From NCBI RefSeq assembly GCF_963668085.1, contig NZ_OY764059.1, positions 2,041,140 through 2,105,139 on the forward strand: a DNA stretch of 64,000 bases, written 5' to 3'. The DNA is from an uncultured Ilyobacter sp. Lineage in GTDB: Bacteria > Fusobacteriota > Fusobacteriia > Fusobacteriales > Fusobacteriaceae. The notes beneath the pieces are model-generated. The model made no database searches, was not told the DNA's origin, and saw only the letters and a list, made by a program, of their open reading frames with translations. Positions 1 through 9,615 of the stretch are shown here, piece by piece. Position 1 is the first letter of the stretch, and every line of letters starts with the position of its first letter. Both the position numbers and the translations under genes were made by a program.

Positions 1-84
1 GTTTTCTAGCTCTATCTTAAACATAGCGTTTGGTAGAGATTCTAGAACCGTACCTTCTAATTCAATGACATCTTTTTTCGACAT
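1..84 (-). CDS. infA: Translation initiation factor IF-1, N-terminal part
   Basis: The first 28 residues are visible, beginning [20 protein letters not shown], which is the characteristic start of the bacterial IF-1 OB-fold; the rest lies beyond the window edge. IF-1 binds the 30S A site during initiation. It sits directly after map in the adk-map-infA order that commonly follows secY in bacterial ribosomal protein operons. A Shine-Dalgarno-like AGGAGG lies just upstream of the ATG. Only the truncated part can be judged, but the N-terminal sequence is distinctive. Confidence 0.9.
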   Translation of the reverse strand, partial: MSKKDVIELEGTVLESLPNAMFKIELEN

Positions 85-163
85 AATTCCTCCTACTAGA
101 CAGAATTTCATATTATTCTAACACTTTCACTATAAAAAGTCTAGTCTTTTTTGTTTTTTTTGA

Positions 164-931
164 CTAGTCCAATTGACTCAAAATCACTGGTTTTCCTTCG
201 ATTATAGCAATAGAGTGTTCAAAGTGAGCTGACCTTTTACCATCTTTGGTTACGGCTGTCCATCCGTCACCTAGAATATTCACTTTATACGAACCGCAGT
301 TGACCATGGGCTCAATTGCTAGCACCATTCCATTTTCTATTTTTAAACCTCTGCCTTTCCTACCAAAGTTTGGGATAGCAGGGTCCTCATGCATAGATTT
401 CCCGATTCCGTGTCCACAAAAATCTTTAACAACAGAGAAACCGTTAGACTCTACAAATTTTTGTATGGCGTTGCCTACATCTCCTAGTCTGTTTCCTACC
501 ACTGCCATCTCAATACCTATTTCTCTGGATTTTTTAGTAACTTCAAGTAATTTTTTAGACTCTTCATCTACTTCCCCCACAGGAAAGGTTATTGCAGAGT
601 CTCCATAAAATCCATTTAGTTCTGTAACAACGTCTATACTTACAATATCTCCGTCCATTAAAATCTTGTCCGCCCTAGGTATTCCATGTACAACCTCTTC
701 ATTTACTGATATACATGATCCAGCAGGAAAGGGATTTTCAGGTCCCCCAACCCCTATACTGGCAGGAAAAGCTCCCTGAGATCTTATATAATCATCTATG
801 ATTTTATTTATCTCTAGTGTAGAAATCCCAGCCTTTATATGTTTTGGCAAAATCTCTTCATATAGACGGGCTATTATCTGATTTGCTTCTTTTATTTTTT
901 TTATTTCATCTATAGTTTTATAAACAATCAT
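164..931 (-). CDS. map: Type I methionine aminopeptidase
   Basis: Removes the initiator methionine from nascent proteins in the cytosol. The 255-residue length fits a short bacterial type I enzyme. The five metal ligands of the pita-bread fold can be placed at D100, D111, H174, E207 and E239, and H82 corresponds to the substrate-positioning histidine. It lies between adk and infA, about 30 bases after adk, so it is probably co-transcribed with both. No zinc-finger extension is seen. Confidence 0.97.
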   Translation of the reverse strand: MIVYKTIDEIKKIKEANQIIARLYEEILPKHIKAGISTLEINKIIDDYIRSQGAFPASIGVGGPENPFPAGSCISVNEEVVHGIPRADKILMDGDIVSIDVVTELNGFYGDSAITFPVGEVDEESKKLLEVTKKSREIGIEMAVVGNRLGDVGNAIQKFVESNGFSVVKDFCGHGIGKSMHEDPAIPNFGRKGRGLKIENGMVLAIEPMVNCGSYKVNILGDGWTAVTKDGKRSAHFEHSIAIIEGKPVILSQLD

Positions 932-958
932 ATTTCAATCCTTTCAATCCTGAGGTAA

Positions 959-1600
959 TTACCCAAGGATGGAAATTATATCCTCAGTTACCTCAGCTAC
1001 ATCTTTTGTACCGTCAAGTTCTGCAAGGACACCTTTTTCCTTGTAGAAGTCAAAAAGAGGAGCAGTTTGTGAGTGATATTCTCCTAGTCTTTTTTCCACT
1101 GTCTCTGCAGTGTCGTCTTTTCTAGTTATTAGTTCTCCTCCGCAGAAGTCGCATTTCCCCTCTTCTTTAGAAGGATTAAATTCCACGTGGAAAGATGCCC
1201 CGCAGCTTTTGCATACTCTTCTACCTGTTATTCTTCCTACTATCATCTCATCAGGTACATTTAACGATATTACCTTATCTAAAGATATATTCATCTCTTT
1301 CATTAGTTCTTCTAGGGCTTCTGCCTGGGCAAGAGTTCTAGGAAAACCGTCAAGAATAAATCCTTTTTTACAGTCTTCTTTTGCAAGTCTGTCTCTTATT
1401 ATTCCTATGATTGTTGAGTCTGGAACAAGTTTTCCATCATCCATGTATTTTTTTGCTTCTAGTCCCATTTTTGTTCCATCTGCAATAGCAGATCTCAGTA
1501 TATCTCCAGTTGAAATTTGAGGGATTCCGTATTTTTCGATTAAAAACTTAGCCTGGGTCCCTTTCCCTGCTCCTGGAGCACCAAATAACATTATGTTCAT
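959..1600 (-). CDS. adk: Adenylate kinase (zinc-lid type)
   Basis: Interconverts ATP + AMP and 2 ADP in the cytosol. The P-loop GAPGAGKGTQ is at residues 7-16 and the AMP-site motif DGFPRT at 84-89. The lid domain has four cysteines (C130, C133, C150, C153) in two CxxC pairs, so it should bind zinc, as in Gram-positive-type enzymes. The 213-residue length is usual for the long-lid form. The gene follows secY after a terminator, so the adk-map-infA group probably has its own promoter in the 198-base spacer. Confidence 0.97.
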   Translation of the reverse strand: MNIMLFGAPGAGKGTQAKFLIEKYGIPQISTGDILRSAIADGTKMGLEAKKYMDDGKLVPDSTIIGIIRDRLAKEDCKKGFILDGFPRTLAQAEALEELMKEMNISLDKVISLNVPDEMIVGRITGRRVCKSCGASFHVEFNPSKEEGKCDFCGGELITRKDDTAETVEKRLGEYHSQTAPLFDFYKEKGVLAELDGTKDVAEVTEDIISILG

Positions 1601-1645
1601 TCAGACACTCATCTCCTCTTTATTTTTTATTTTTACACAGTTGTT

Positions 1646-1651
1646 ATTATA
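1646..1651 (-). promoter_or_regulatory. Possible -10 box upstream of adk
   Basis: A perfect TATAAT on the minus strand lies about 45 bases upstream of the adk start, in the spacer that follows the secY terminator. No good -35 hexamer is present at 16-18 bases, so this is a tentative call supported mainly by position. Confidence 0.35.
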
Positions 1652-1762
1652 CTATAATTCCCTTTAAAATGCACTTTTTTTAAAGCTTTTGTAAGAAATA
1701 GTGCTTTTTTATTATAATTATCTCAAAAGTCTTATTTTTCAAAGGTTGAAACTTGATTTTGT

Positions 1763-1791
1763 AAAAAAAAAGACACGGAACAAGCCGTGTC
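1763..1791 (-). terminator. Intrinsic terminator after secY
   Basis: A 7-bp stem (GACACGG / CCGTGTC) with a 6-base loop is followed on the minus strand by a run of nine T (1763-1771). It begins 8 bases past the secY stop and ends the S10-spc transcript before adk. Confidence 0.85.
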
Positions 1792-1798
1792 AGTAGTT

Positions 1799-3079
1799 TT
1801 ATAAAAAACCTTTATATTCCTTCATTACAAGGTGAGCATTTATCTGTTGTACAGTATCAAGTGCAACTCCCACAACTATTATGATACCAGTTCCTCCGAA
1901 AAATACAGGAAGTCCCATTGAACTGAATATCGCTATAGGTAACACTGACACTGCAGCAAGAAATGCTGCTCCTCCCCAGGTAATCTTTGTGACAACATTT
2001 TCCAAGTATACAACTGTCTCTTCTCCAGGTCTTATTCCTGGGATAGTTCCTCCGCCCTGTTTCAAGTTGTCAGCAACTTTCTCAGGATCAAACATGATGG
2101 CAGTATAGAAAAATGAGAAAAACATAATCAAAGCTGCATAAGTTATTAAGTAAACAGGATGAGTTTGAGTAAATAGTCTTCCTAACATTATTCTTCCAGG
2201 CATATCTGCTGGTAACGAACTTACTATAAGAGATGGAATCATCATAAGTACTGAAGCAAAGATTACCGGCATTACACCAGCAGTATTCAGTTTTAATGGA
2301 AGGTAAGTGCTTTGAGCCACTCCCCCTTTACCGCTAAATCCTCTTCCCACATAGTGAATAGGTATTTTTCTCTGTCCCAGTTGAAATACTACTATTCCAG
2401 CGACAGTTAAAACTGCAAAAGCTGCTACGATCACAAGAATTGGAATAAGAAACTTACTGCCCTTCATGTTTTGTACTGTTTGTACAACTGTTGATGGCAT
2501 TCTAGATATTACATTTAAGAATATCAGAAGTGAAATACCGTTTCCTACACCTTTTAGAGATATCTGTTCTCCAACCCACATAAGAAACACAGTTCCCGCT
2601 GTAAGTGTGGTGACAGTAGTTGTTACAAATCCAAAGCCTGGAGTTGTAACAAGACCTGCGGATTGAAGCCACATACATACACCAAATCCCTGTATCATTG
2701 CAACTACAATAGTCAGATACCTAGTCCACTGAGTGACCTTGTTTCTCCCTGATTCACCTTCTTTTTGAATCTCTTCCAGCTTAGGAATAATAACTGCCAG
2801 CAAACTCACCACGATGGATGCATTGATGTAAGGCATTACCCCAAGCGCAAAAATGGAGACTCTTTGAAAGGCTCCTCCTGAAAACATATTTATATAGCCA
2901 AGAAGGTCATTCTGAGCTGTCATTGATGCTAACCTGTCAATGTCCACGCCAGGAGCAGGGATATGTGTCCCTACTCTGGCTATTAAGAACATCAACAGAG
3001 TGAAGATAATCTTTTGTTTCAGCTCAGGTATTTTGCCTATGGCATTTACCTTTTCATTGAATCTTTCTAACAAAGTCAA
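1799..3079 (-). CDS. secY: Preprotein translocase channel subunit SecY
   Basis: Forms the protein-conducting channel of the inner membrane with SecE and SecG. The 426 residues contain ten hydrophobic segments, with a basic N-terminus followed by the plug-region segment around VGTHIPAPGVD. The cytosolic loop containing GQRKIPIHYVGR and the C-terminal tail ending near MKEYKGFL are typical of the family. It is the last gene of the spc section, 51 bases after rplO, and is followed by an intrinsic terminator. Confidence 0.98.
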   Translation of the reverse strand: MTLLERFNEKVNAIGKIPELKQKIIFTLLMFLIARVGTHIPAPGVDIDRLASMTAQNDLLGYINMFSGGAFQRVSIFALGVMPYINASIVVSLLAVIIPKLEEIQKEGESGRNKVTQWTRYLTIVVAMIQGFGVCMWLQSAGLVTTPGFGFVTTTVTTLTAGTVFLMWVGEQISLKGVGNGISLLIFLNVISRMPSTVVQTVQNMKGSKFLIPILVIVAAFAVLTVAGIVVFQLGQRKIPIHYVGRGFSGKGGVAQSTYLPLKLNTAGVMPVIFASVLMMIPSLIVSSLPADMPGRIMLGRLFTQTHPVYLITYAALIMFFSFFYTAIMFDPEKVADNLKQGGGTIPGIRPGEETVVYLENVVTKITWGGAAFLAAVSVLPIAIFSSMGLPVFFGGTGIIIVVGVALDTVQQINAHLVMKEYKGFL

Positions 3080-3130
3080 AACTCTTCACCCCGCCTTTTT
3101 ACTAAAAACCATAACTATGGTGAATTTTTA

Positions 3131-3610
3131 CTACTTGTTATTTCCAGCGATGTCAGCAAAAGTCTTAACTTCTATGATTTCTACTACTCCACCTTGAGCT
3201 TCGATAGCTTCTTTAGCAGATGCAGAAATTTTATGAGCTTTTACCGTAAGCTTTTTCTCTAAAGATCCCTTTCCAAGAACTTTTAGACCAGCCATCATTT
3301 TTTTAACGATTCCAGCTTCTTTTAAAGCTTCTGGAGTCACAACAGATCCTTCTTCAAATCTGTTTAAAGTATCAAGATTAACAACTGCATAATCTTTTCT
3401 GAAAAGCGAGTTAGAGAATCCTCTCTTAGGCACTCTTCTGATTAAAGGCATTTGTCCACCTTCAAATCCAACGTGAACATAAGAACCTGATCTTGACTTC
3501 TGTCCGTTATGTCCTTTACCTCCAGTTTTACCAGTACCAGAAGACTCTCCTCTTCCGATTCTTTTCCTGTCTTTTCTAGGTACAGAAGGCTTCAATTCGT
3601 TTAATTTCAT
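3131..3610 (-). CDS. rplO: 50S ribosomal protein L15
   Basis: Binds 23S rRNA late in large-subunit assembly. The N-terminal glycine/arginine-rich tail ([22 protein letters not shown]) and the block [17 protein letters not shown] are diagnostic for L15. At 159 residues the length is slightly above the usual 145-150. The gene lies between rpmD (8-base spacing) and secY in the standard spc order. Confidence 0.98.
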   Translation of the reverse strand: MKLNELKPSVPRKDRKRIGRGESSGTGKTGGKGHNGQKSRSGSYVHVGFEGGQMPLIRRVPKRGFSNSLFRKDYAVVNLDTLNRFEEGSVVTPEALKEAGIVKKMMAGLKVLGKGSLEKKLTVKAHKISASAKEAIEAQGGVVEIIEVKTFADIAGNNK

Positions 3611-3617
3611 TCTTTTG

Positions 3618-3797
3618 TTACACCTCCTCTACATTGAGTAGGTAAGATACTAAATGAACTTTCCCTACAATATCAGGTGTTGCTTCTAGTTCTACAACAT
3701 TATTTATCTTCTTAAGCCCTAGCGACTTTACAGTTGCTATATGGTTAGGCTTTCTTCCGATCATGCTTTTTACAAGCTTAATTCTAAGCTTTGCCAT
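3618..3797 (-). CDS. rpmD: 50S ribosomal protein L30
   Basis: A 59-residue protein read directly from the sequence: it starts [20 protein letters not shown] and ends SYLLNVEEV. The start is preceded by a good AGGAGGTAAG ribosome binding site. Length, the RKPNH motif and the position between rpsE and rplO identify bacterial L30, a small protein on the surface of the large subunit. It is only 13 bases after the rpsE stop. Confidence 0.97.
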   Translation of the reverse strand: MAKLRIKLVKSMIGRKPNHIATVKSLGLKKINNVVELEATPDIVGKVHLVSYLLNVEEV

Positions 3798-3809
3798 TAT
3801 ACTTACCTC

Positions 3810-4313
3810 CTAGCTTAAGATATCCTTTACTTCTTTACCTCTTAAAGTAGCGATTTGCTCAGCTGTTCTAAGCTCTCTTAAACCTTCTATAGTCGCTCTT
3901 GCAACATTTCCTTTAGTTCTAGATCCTCTGATCTTTGTAAGAATGTTGTGTAGACCTGCCAACTCTAGAATTTCTCTACAAGCAGAACCTGCTATTACCC
4001 CTGTACCTTCATGAGCTGGAGCCATCCAGATTGAAGTAGCTCCCCATTTTCCAATGATTTCATGAGGGATAGTTGTTCCTTTAAGAGATACTGTTATCAT
4101 ATTTCTTTTTGCCGCAGCTATAGCCTTCTTGATTGCATCAGGTACGCCGTTAGCTTTTCCTAGTCCAATACCTACTTTACCGTTCTCATCTCCAACCGCA
4201 GCTAGAACTGAGAAAGATATAGTTCTTCCACCTTTTGTGGTTTTAGAAACTCTAGATATTTTTAGTATCTTTTCTTCAAATTGTTTTTCTTCTCTATTTA
4301 CAAACTTAGACAA
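3810..4313 (-). CDS. rpsE: 30S ribosomal protein S5
   Basis: Small-subunit protein involved in decoding fidelity and mRNA helicase activity at the entry tunnel. The N-terminal double-stranded-RNA-binding S5 domain includes KVGIGLGKANGVPDAIKKA, and the C-terminal domain includes the AGSACREILELAG block. The 167-residue length is standard. It sits between rplR and rpmD in the spc order. Confidence 0.98.
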   Translation of the reverse strand: MSKFVNREEKQFEEKILKISRVSKTTKGGRTISFSVLAAVGDENGKVGIGLGKANGVPDAIKKAIAAAKRNMITVSLKGTTIPHEIIGKWGATSIWMAPAHEGTGVIAGSACREILELAGLHNILTKIRGSRTKGNVARATIEGLRELRTAEQIATLRGKEVKDILS

Positions 4314-4337
4314 GTGATATCCTCCTCTCTACAAGAA

Positions 4338-4706
4338 TTAGAATTTCAGACCTGCTTCTCTTGCAGCTTCAGCAAGAGCAGCAATCCTTCCTGTGTATAC
4401 ATATCCAGATCTGTCAAATACAATGTTAGTTATTCCTTTAGCCGTAGCTCTCTCAGCAATAGCTTTCCCTACTAACACAGCAGATTCAACATTTCCTCCG
4501 TGTTTAACATCTGATTTGATCTCTTTATCAATTGTTGATGCAGCTACTAATGTAGTTCCATTAACGTCATCGATAAGTTGAGCAAAGATGTTCTCGTTAG
4601 ATCTATATACAGAAAGTCTTGGTCTCTCAGCTGTACCAGAAATCTTATTTCTGATAGATAATTGTTTTCTTTTTCTTACAGCTTGTCTGTCAACCTTTTT
4701 AAACAA
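4338..4706 (-). CDS. rplR: 50S ribosomal protein L18
   Basis: Binds 5S rRNA and, with L5, attaches it to the large subunit. The protein has 122 residues with a basic N-terminus ([13 protein letters not shown]) and the conserved [13 protein letters not shown] and [24 protein letters not shown] blocks. It lies 24 bases upstream of rpsE and 29 bases after rplF. Confidence 0.98.
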   Translation of the reverse strand: MFKKVDRQAVRKRKQLSIRNKISGTAERPRLSVYRSNENIFAQLIDDVNGTTLVAASTIDKEIKSDVKHGGNVESAVLVGKAIAERATAKGITNIVFDRSGYVYTGRIAALAEAAREAGLKF

Positions 4707-4735
4707 CTGACTTACCTCCTTTTTGTCAAGCTACC

Positions 4736-5272
4736 TTACGATTTTTTTCCTTCTTTTCTTCTAACAACCTCGTCCGAGTACTTAACACCTTTTCCTTTAT
4801 ATGGCTCAGGAGCTCTCTTTGATCTGATCTCAGAAGCAATCTGCCCGACTACCTGTTTTTCAATTCCGTCTATATGAATAACTGTATTTTTTTCTACAGT
4901 AAATGTTATTCCTTCAACTTCGTTGATAAGAACTGGGTGAGAATATCCTAAAGATAACTCTAGTCCTTTTCCTTTTGCTGCAGCTCTGTAACCTACACCT
5001 ACTAGGTTAAGAGTTTTTCTGAAGCCTTGGCTTACTCCTAATACCATGTTATTGATAAGGGCTCTCGTAGTCCCGTGGAGTGCTCTCGTTTGTGGAAGAT
5101 CGTTAGGTCTTTCTACAACGACTTCGTTGTTTTCTATTTTTATAGTTAATTCTTTTGAAAATTCATTAGTTAAAGTCCCTTTTGGTCCTTTTACAGCAAC
5201 TTGATTGTCTTCGTTAACTGTAATTTCAACACCAGCAGGCACTAAAATAGGTTTTCTACCTACTCTTGACAT
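4736..5272 (-). CDS. rplF: 50S ribosomal protein L6
   Basis: Large-subunit protein near the factor-binding site. It has two repeated alpha/beta domains; the start [12 protein letters not shown] and the C-terminal signature [14 protein letters not shown] are diagnostic. The 178-residue length is normal. It follows rpsH by 25 bases in the spc order. Confidence 0.98.
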   Translation of the reverse strand: MSRVGRKPILVPAGVEITVNEDNQVAVKGPKGTLTNEFSKELTIKIENNEVVVERPNDLPQTRALHGTTRALINNMVLGVSQGFRKTLNLVGVGYRAAAKGKGLELSLGYSHPVLINEVEGITFTVEKNTVIHIDGIEKQVVGQIASEIRSKRAPEPYKGKGVKYSDEVVRRKEGKKS

Positions 5273-5297
5273 TTATTGTGCACCTCCTATGCTTATA

Positions 5298-5693
5298 TTA
5301 CCAAACGAATGCAAGTACTTCTCCACCTACGTTTTCTCTTCTAGCGACTTTATCAGTGATAATTCCCTTAGAAGTAGAAACTATGGCGATTCCTAAACCA
5401 GACAATACTCTTGGCATTTCCTCTACAGAAGAGTAAACTCTTCTTCCAGGCTTAGAAATTCTCTTAATTCCTTTAATAATTCTTTCTTTTCCAGAATATC
5501 TAAGATAAACTCTGATATTCTTTTTATTTCCATCAGTTATTACTTTGAAGTTAGAAATATATCCTTCTTCTTTAAGAATCTCAGCGATTCTTTCTTTTGC
5601 ATTCGAGTGAGGAACATCTGCCTTTTCATGCATTACTGCATTGGCATTTCTTACTCTTGTTAACATATCAGCGATTGGATCTGTTAAATACAT
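5298..5693 (-). CDS. rpsH: 30S ribosomal protein S8
   Basis: Binds the central domain of 16S rRNA; in E. coli it also represses the spc operon by binding its own mRNA. The protein has 131 residues, an N-terminal [13 protein letters not shown] motif, and a C-terminal block ([19 protein letters not shown] followed by GGEVLAFVW). It lies between rpsN and rplF. Whether translational feedback operates here cannot be seen. Confidence 0.98.
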   Translation of the reverse strand: MYLTDPIADMLTRVRNANAVMHEKADVPHSNAKERIAEILKEEGYISNFKVITDGNKKNIRVYLRYSGKERIIKGIKRISKPGRRVYSSVEEMPRVLSGLGIAIVSTSKGIITDKVARRENVGGEVLAFVW

Positions 5694-5718
5694 CTACGAA
5701 AATCCTCCTTCCTATCAA

Positions 5719-6006
5719 TTACCAAGATGACTTTTTAATACCAGGGATTAAACCAGCACCGGCTAATTGTCTAAATTTTACCCTCGAGATTCCAAATTCT
5801 CTCATGTACCCTCTTGGTCTACCGTCTAATTGACATCTGTTTCTTTTTCTCACAGGTGACGCATTTTTTGGTAATTTATTAAGCTCAAATGCAGCTTCCA
5901 TATCACCGTCATTTACTCTTTTTTTCAATTCTGCTCTTTTAGCAGCGTATTTATCGCAAAGTTCGGCTCTCTTGACGTCTCTAGCGATCATTGACTTTTT
6001 AGCCAT
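5719..6006 (-). CDS. rpsN: 30S ribosomal protein S14, zinc-free type
   Basis: Small-subunit head protein. At 95 residues, and with no CxxC pairs (one cysteine in [13 protein letters not shown]), it belongs to the long, zinc-independent form rather than the 61-residue zinc form. The C-terminal [24 protein letters not shown] block is diagnostic. It lies between rplE and rpsH in the usual position. Confidence 0.97.
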   Translation of the reverse strand: MAKKSMIARDVKRAELCDKYAAKRAELKKRVNDGDMEAAFELNKLPKNASPVRKRNRCQLDGRPRGYMREFGISRVKFRQLAGAGLIPGIKKSSW

Positions 6007-6027
6007 TTACTTTAACCTCCTCACTAA

Positions 6028-6579
6028 TTACTTTTTAAAAGGCATTCCGAAAGCCTTAAGTAATGCTCTTCCTTCTTCATCCGATTTGGAAGAAGAAACG
6101 ATAGTGATAGACATTCCAAGTAGTTTATCAACTTTATCATAATCGATTTCAGGGAAAACTAATTGGTCTCTAAGACCTATAGAATAGTTTCCTCTTCCGT
6201 CAAAAGCATTTGCAGAAACTCCTTCGAAATCTCTAACCCTTGGAAGCACTACGTTTACTAATCTATCTAAAAAGTCGTACATTCTTTCTTTTCTTAGAGT
6301 TACTTTTACACCGATAGGCATTTCTTCTCTAAGTTTGAATCCTGCTTCAGACTTTCTAGCTTTTCTAACTATTGGCTTCTGTCCAGAAATAATTGTAAGA
6401 TCATTTAGGGCTGCATCGATAAGCTTTGAGTTTTGAGTAGCTTCGCCTACACCCATGTTAACTACGATTTTTTCTAGCTTAGGGCATTCCATTACATTTT
6501 TTAGTCCTAACTCTTTCAGAAGAGTAGCAACTATTTCTTCATTGTAAAACTTATGATATCTAGAAACGTATTTAGACAC
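6028..6579 (-). CDS. rplE: 50S ribosomal protein L5
   Basis: Binds 5S rRNA and contacts the P-site tRNA and S13. The 183 residues contain the conserved [23 protein letters not shown] and PIGVKVTLR segments. The C-terminal [15 protein letters not shown] is typical. It follows rplX by 18 bases. Confidence 0.98.
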   Translation of the reverse strand: MSKYVSRYHKFYNEEIVATLLKELGLKNVMECPKLEKIVVNMGVGEATQNSKLIDAALNDLTIISGQKPIVRKARKSEAGFKLREEMPIGVKVTLRKERMYDFLDRLVNVVLPRVRDFEGVSANAFDGRGNYSIGLRDQLVFPEIDYDKVDKLLGMSITIVSSSKSDEEGRALLKAFGMPFKK

Positions 6580-6597
6580 TTACGTTATCCTCCCTTC

Positions 6598-6939
6598 TTA
6601 TAAAACTTCTCCCGATACTTTTGAGTATCTTACTTTTTTCCCGTCCACAAATTTAAATCCAGTTTTTGTAGGTTTTCCAGCTTTCTCATCAAACAGCATA
6701 ACTTTTGATGAGAAAATAGGAGCTGGTTTAGTTACAACTCCACCTTGTGGGTTCATTGGAGTTGGCTTCATATGCTTAGTTACTACGTTTATTCCCTCTA
6801 CTACAACTTTACCTTTTTTAGTAAAAACTTGTAGTACTTTTCCAGTCTTACCTTTATCTTTTCCTGAAATCACATAAACTGTGTCTCCAGTCTTAACGTG
6901 CATTTTATTAGGTACGAATTTTATTTTAGGTCTAGCCAC
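6598..6939 (-). CDS. rplX: 50S ribosomal protein L24
   Basis: An early assembly protein of the large subunit. The KOW motif is visible as [23 protein letters not shown] near the N-terminus, and the mid-region [12 protein letters not shown] is typical. The 113-residue length fits the bacterial family. It lies between rplN and rplE. Confidence 0.97.
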   Translation of the reverse strand: MARPKIKFVPNKMHVKTGDTVYVISGKDKGKTGKVLQVFTKKGKVVVEGINVVTKHMKPTPMNPQGGVVTKPAPIFSSKVMLFDEKAGKPTKTGFKFVDGKKVRYSKVSGEVL

Positions 6940-6960
6940 GATTGATAGCCTCCTCTCTGA

Positions 6961-7329
6961 TTATAATACTTCTGGTGCAAGGGAAACTATTTTCATAAAG
7001 TTTTTAGCTCTTAGCTCTCTTGCAACTGGGCCAAAGATTCTTGTAGCTCTTGCTTCTAAGTTGTTGTTTAATACAACTGCAGCATTATCATCAAATTTGA
7101 TGTAAGAACCATCTTCTCTTCTTAATTCTTTTCTTGTTCTAACTATAACAGCTTTTACTACATCTCCTTTTTTAACGTTTCCGCCAGGTGATGCCTCTTT
7201 TACTGATGCCACAACAATGTCACCGATTTTACCAAATCTTCTTCTAGAACCACCTAGTACTCTGATTACCATTATTTTTTTAGCACCAGAATTATCAGCA
7301 ACATTAAGGATAGTTTGTTGTTGTACCAT
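6961..7329 (-). CDS. rplN: 50S ribosomal protein L14
   Basis: Interface protein of the large subunit that contacts 16S rRNA. All 122 residues match the family pattern, including the start [20 protein letters not shown], the signature in [12 protein letters not shown] and the end [12 protein letters not shown]. It lies between rpsQ and rplX. Confidence 0.98.
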   Translation of the reverse strand: MVQQQTILNVADNSGAKKIMVIRVLGGSRRRFGKIGDIVVASVKEASPGGNVKKGDVVKAVIVRTRKELRREDGSYIKFDDNAAVVLNNNLEARATRIFGPVARELRAKNFMKIVSLAPEVL

Positions 7330-7359
7330 TAAAATATCCTCCTCTCACAATAATTGGGA

Positions 7360-7611
7360 TTATTTAGCCTTTTCTATAATCTCAACTAGTCTCCATCTCT
7401 TATCTTTAGATAATGGCCTAGTTTCCATAATTTTAACTTTATCACCAGTTTTAGCTACATTATTTTCATCGTGAGCTTTGAACTTGTTTGATGATTTCAT
7501 TCTCTTCTTGTAGATTGGGTGTAGTTTCATCGCTTCTTCTAAAACAACGATGGTTTTGTCCATCTTGTCAGAAACAACAATACCTTCTCTAACTTTTCTA
7601 TCGTTTCTCAA
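7360..7611 (-). CDS. rpsQ: 30S ribosomal protein S17
   Basis: Primary 16S rRNA-binding protein with an OB fold. The 83 residues include [16 protein letters not shown] at the N-terminus and [19 protein letters not shown] later, both family hallmarks. It follows rpmC by 40 bases. Confidence 0.98.
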   Translation of the reverse strand: MRNDRKVREGIVVSDKMDKTIVVLEEAMKLHPIYKKRMKSSNKFKAHDENNVAKTGDKVKIMETRPLSKDKRWRLVEIIEKAK

Positions 7612-7651
7612 AATTCTAACCTCCTTCTTAGGACTTATCTATACAATGAGA

Positions 7652-7834
7652 TTATCTTTCGTTTAAGTCAGTTTTAATTCTTGCAATGTCTCTTCTAACT
7701 TGTCTGATTTTAGCAGTGTTAGTAAGTTGACCTAATGAAAGTTGGAACTTTAGGTTGAAAAGTTCTTCCTTAAGCTCTTTGCATTTAACAACTAAGTCTT
7801 CAGTTGATATCTCTTTTATCTCTTTAGCTCTCAT
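7652..7834 (-). CDS. rpmC: 50S ribosomal protein L29
   Basis: A small two-helix protein at the peptide exit tunnel, 60 residues from the start chosen here ([14 protein letters not shown]). A start five codons earlier at 7849 is possible. The later ATG matches the family N-terminus and has a GGTGGTGA ribosome binding site, whereas the earlier one gives an unusual MVVKL prefix. The gene overlaps the end of rplP by 11 bases, which suggests translational coupling. Confidence 0.95.
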   Translation of the reverse strand: MRAKEIKEISTEDLVVKCKELKEELFNLKFQLSLGQLTNTAKIRQVRRDIARIKTDLNER

Positions 7835-8255
7835 TAGTTTCACCACCATTCTCTCTTTTTACAATTTTACATTTGATAGGTAGTTTCATAGTAGCTTTTC
7901 TTAATGCCTGCATAGCCTTCTCTTCAGTTACTCCTGCAACTTCAAACATAATTCTTCCAGGTTTTACAACTGCTACCCAACCTTCAACGTTTCCTTTACC
8001 TTTACCCATTCTAACCCCTGCAGGTCTTGCAGTTATAGGTTTGTCAGGGAATATCCTGATATAAGTAGTACCCTCTCTTTTGAAGGTTCTGTTGATAGCT
8101 ACTCTACAAGATTCAATCTGTCTATTAGTAATCCAATGAGGCTCCATTGCCATTAGTCCAAAATCTCCAAAAGCAACAGTATTACCTTTTTGTGCTTTAC
8201 CTTTCATTCTACCTCTAAACATTTTTCTGTGTTTAGTTCTTTTAGGCATTAACAT
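7824..8255 (-). CDS. rplP: 50S ribosomal protein L16
   Basis: Organises the A-site region and the 5S rRNA junction. The N-terminus [19 protein letters not shown] and the [19 protein letters not shown] block are diagnostic for bacterial L16; the length is 143 residues. The ATG two codons downstream could also be used, but many relatives start MLMPKR. It is 2 bases after the rpsC stop and overlaps rpmC. Confidence 0.98.
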   Translation of the reverse strand: MLMPKRTKHRKMFRGRMKGKAQKGNTVAFGDFGLMAMEPHWITNRQIESCRVAINRTFKREGTTYIRIFPDKPITARPAGVRMGKGKGNVEGWVAVVKPGRIMFEVAGVTEEKAMQALRKATMKLPIKCKIVKRENGGETNES

Positions 8256-8257
8256 GG

Positions 8258-8914
8258 TTACTTGTCGCCTCCTTCCTTCTTACTTGGAAGAACTTCTCCA
8301 TGGAAGATCCAAACTTTAATTCCAAGCGCTCCGTAAGTTGTTTGTGCTGTCGCTGTTGCGTAGTCGATGTCAGCTCTCAATGTATGTAGAGGTACTTTCC
8401 CTTCTACTACCCATTCGCTTCTAGCTATCTCAGCACCATTAAGTCTTCCAGAAGCCATTATTTTTATACCTTTAGCTCCTGCTCTCATAGCTCTCATTAC
8501 AGCTTGATTGATCGCTCTTTTATAAGCAACCCTTCTCTCGATTCCAGTTGCGATATTCTCAGCAACAAGAACTGCGTCTGTATTGAACCCTTTCTCTTCT
8601 TGTACTTTTATTGTAAGTTTCTTTCCAGTCAGTTTTTCTAACTTTCTCTTAAGAGACTCTATTTCAGCACCTTTTCTTCCGATCACTATACCTGCTTTTG
8701 CTGTATGAATAAAAACAACCACGTGTGAAGGTGAAGTTCTTTCTATTCTGATCTTAGAAATCCCTGCGTGATAATAAGTCTTCTTGATAACTTCTCTGAT
8801 AGTTATATCTTCATGGAAGTACTTAGCATATTCTTTTTTATCTGCATACCAGTTAGAGTCCCAAGTTCTTGTTATTCCAAGTCTTAAACCTCTAGGATCT
8901 ACCTTTTGTCCCAC
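8258..8914 (-). CDS. rpsC: 30S ribosomal protein S3
   Basis: Forms part of the mRNA entry channel. The start [16 protein letters not shown], the KH domain with [18 protein letters not shown] residues ([12 protein letters not shown]) and the C-terminal domain with [13 protein letters not shown] identify S3. The length is 218 residues. It lies between rplV and rplP. Confidence 0.98.
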   Translation of the reverse strand: MGQKVDPRGLRLGITRTWDSNWYADKKEYAKYFHEDITIREVIKKTYYHAGISKIRIERTSPSHVVVFIHTAKAGIVIGRKGAEIESLKRKLEKLTGKKLTIKVQEEKGFNTDAVLVAENIATGIERRVAYKRAINQAVMRAMRAGAKGIKIMASGRLNGAEIARSEWVVEGKVPLHTLRADIDYATATAQTTYGALGIKVWIFHGEVLPSKKEGGDK

Positions 8915-8931
8915 AGTCTTACCTCCTTAAA

Positions 8932-9273
8932 CTACTTTTCAGATACTGCTACTACAATATGTGCTGTAGGTTTTCTGATTATATCAGCTCTTCCCATAGC
9001 TCTTGGCATGATTCTTTTAAGAACCGGACCTTGATTTATCATTATTGTAGATACAACTAATTTTTCTTCATCCATATCAAAGTTATTAGTCGCATTAGCA
9101 ATTGCTGATGCTAATGTTTTTTTGATAACCGTCGCAGCTTTTTTGTTTGCGAACTGTAATATGTCTAACGCTTCTAAAGCTGATTTACCTCTCACTAAGT
9201 CAGCTACTAGTCTAGCTTTTTGAGGAGATAGTCTTACATATTTGGTCGTTGCTCTAGCTTCCACTAGGCGCAC
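8932..9273 (-). CDS. rplV: 50S ribosomal protein L22
   Basis: Lines the nascent peptide exit tunnel. The 113 residues begin MRLVEARATTKYVRLSPQKA and end with RADIIRKPTAHIVVAVSEK, containing the PRAMGRAD loop that reaches the tunnel. A strong GGAGGTGCGC site precedes the ATG. It lies between rpsS and rpsC. Confidence 0.98.
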   Translation of the reverse strand: MRLVEARATTKYVRLSPQKARLVADLVRGKSALEALDILQFANKKAATVIKKTLASAIANATNNFDMDEEKLVVSTIMINQGPVLKRIMPRAMGRADIIRKPTAHIVVAVSEK

Positions 9274-9307
9274 CTCCTTTATCTCTCTAATATATTGATA
9301 ACTCTAA

Positions 9308-9589
9308 TTACTTCTTCTTTTTCTTCTTGTCTACACCGTGACCATAGTAAGTTCTTGTTGGAGCAAATTCTCCCATTTTATGTCCTACCATTTGTTCAGT
9401 TACGTGTACTGGTATATGTTTTTTTCCGTTATATACTCCAAAAGTTAAACCGATGAAGTTAGGGAATATTGTCGATCTTCTTGACCAAGTTTTAATTACT
9501 GCTTTTGTATTATTAGAAGCGATTGCCTCTTCAACTTTTTTCATTAAGTGGTGGTCACAGAAAGGTCCTTTTTTTAATGATCTTGCCAT
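9308..9589 (-). CDS. rpsS: 30S ribosomal protein S19
   Basis: Head protein near the A-site tRNA. The 93 residues start [19 protein letters not shown] and contain the [18 protein letters not shown] signature; the tail ends in a run of lysines. It follows rplB by 26 bases. Confidence 0.98.
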   Translation of the reverse strand: MARSLKKGPFCDHHLMKKVEEAIASNNTKAVIKTWSRRSTIFPNFIGLTFGVYNGKKHIPVHVTEQMVGHKMGEFAPTRTYYGHGVDKKKKKK

Positions 9590-9615
9590 TACGTGTTAGC
9601 CTCCTCTCTCGAAAA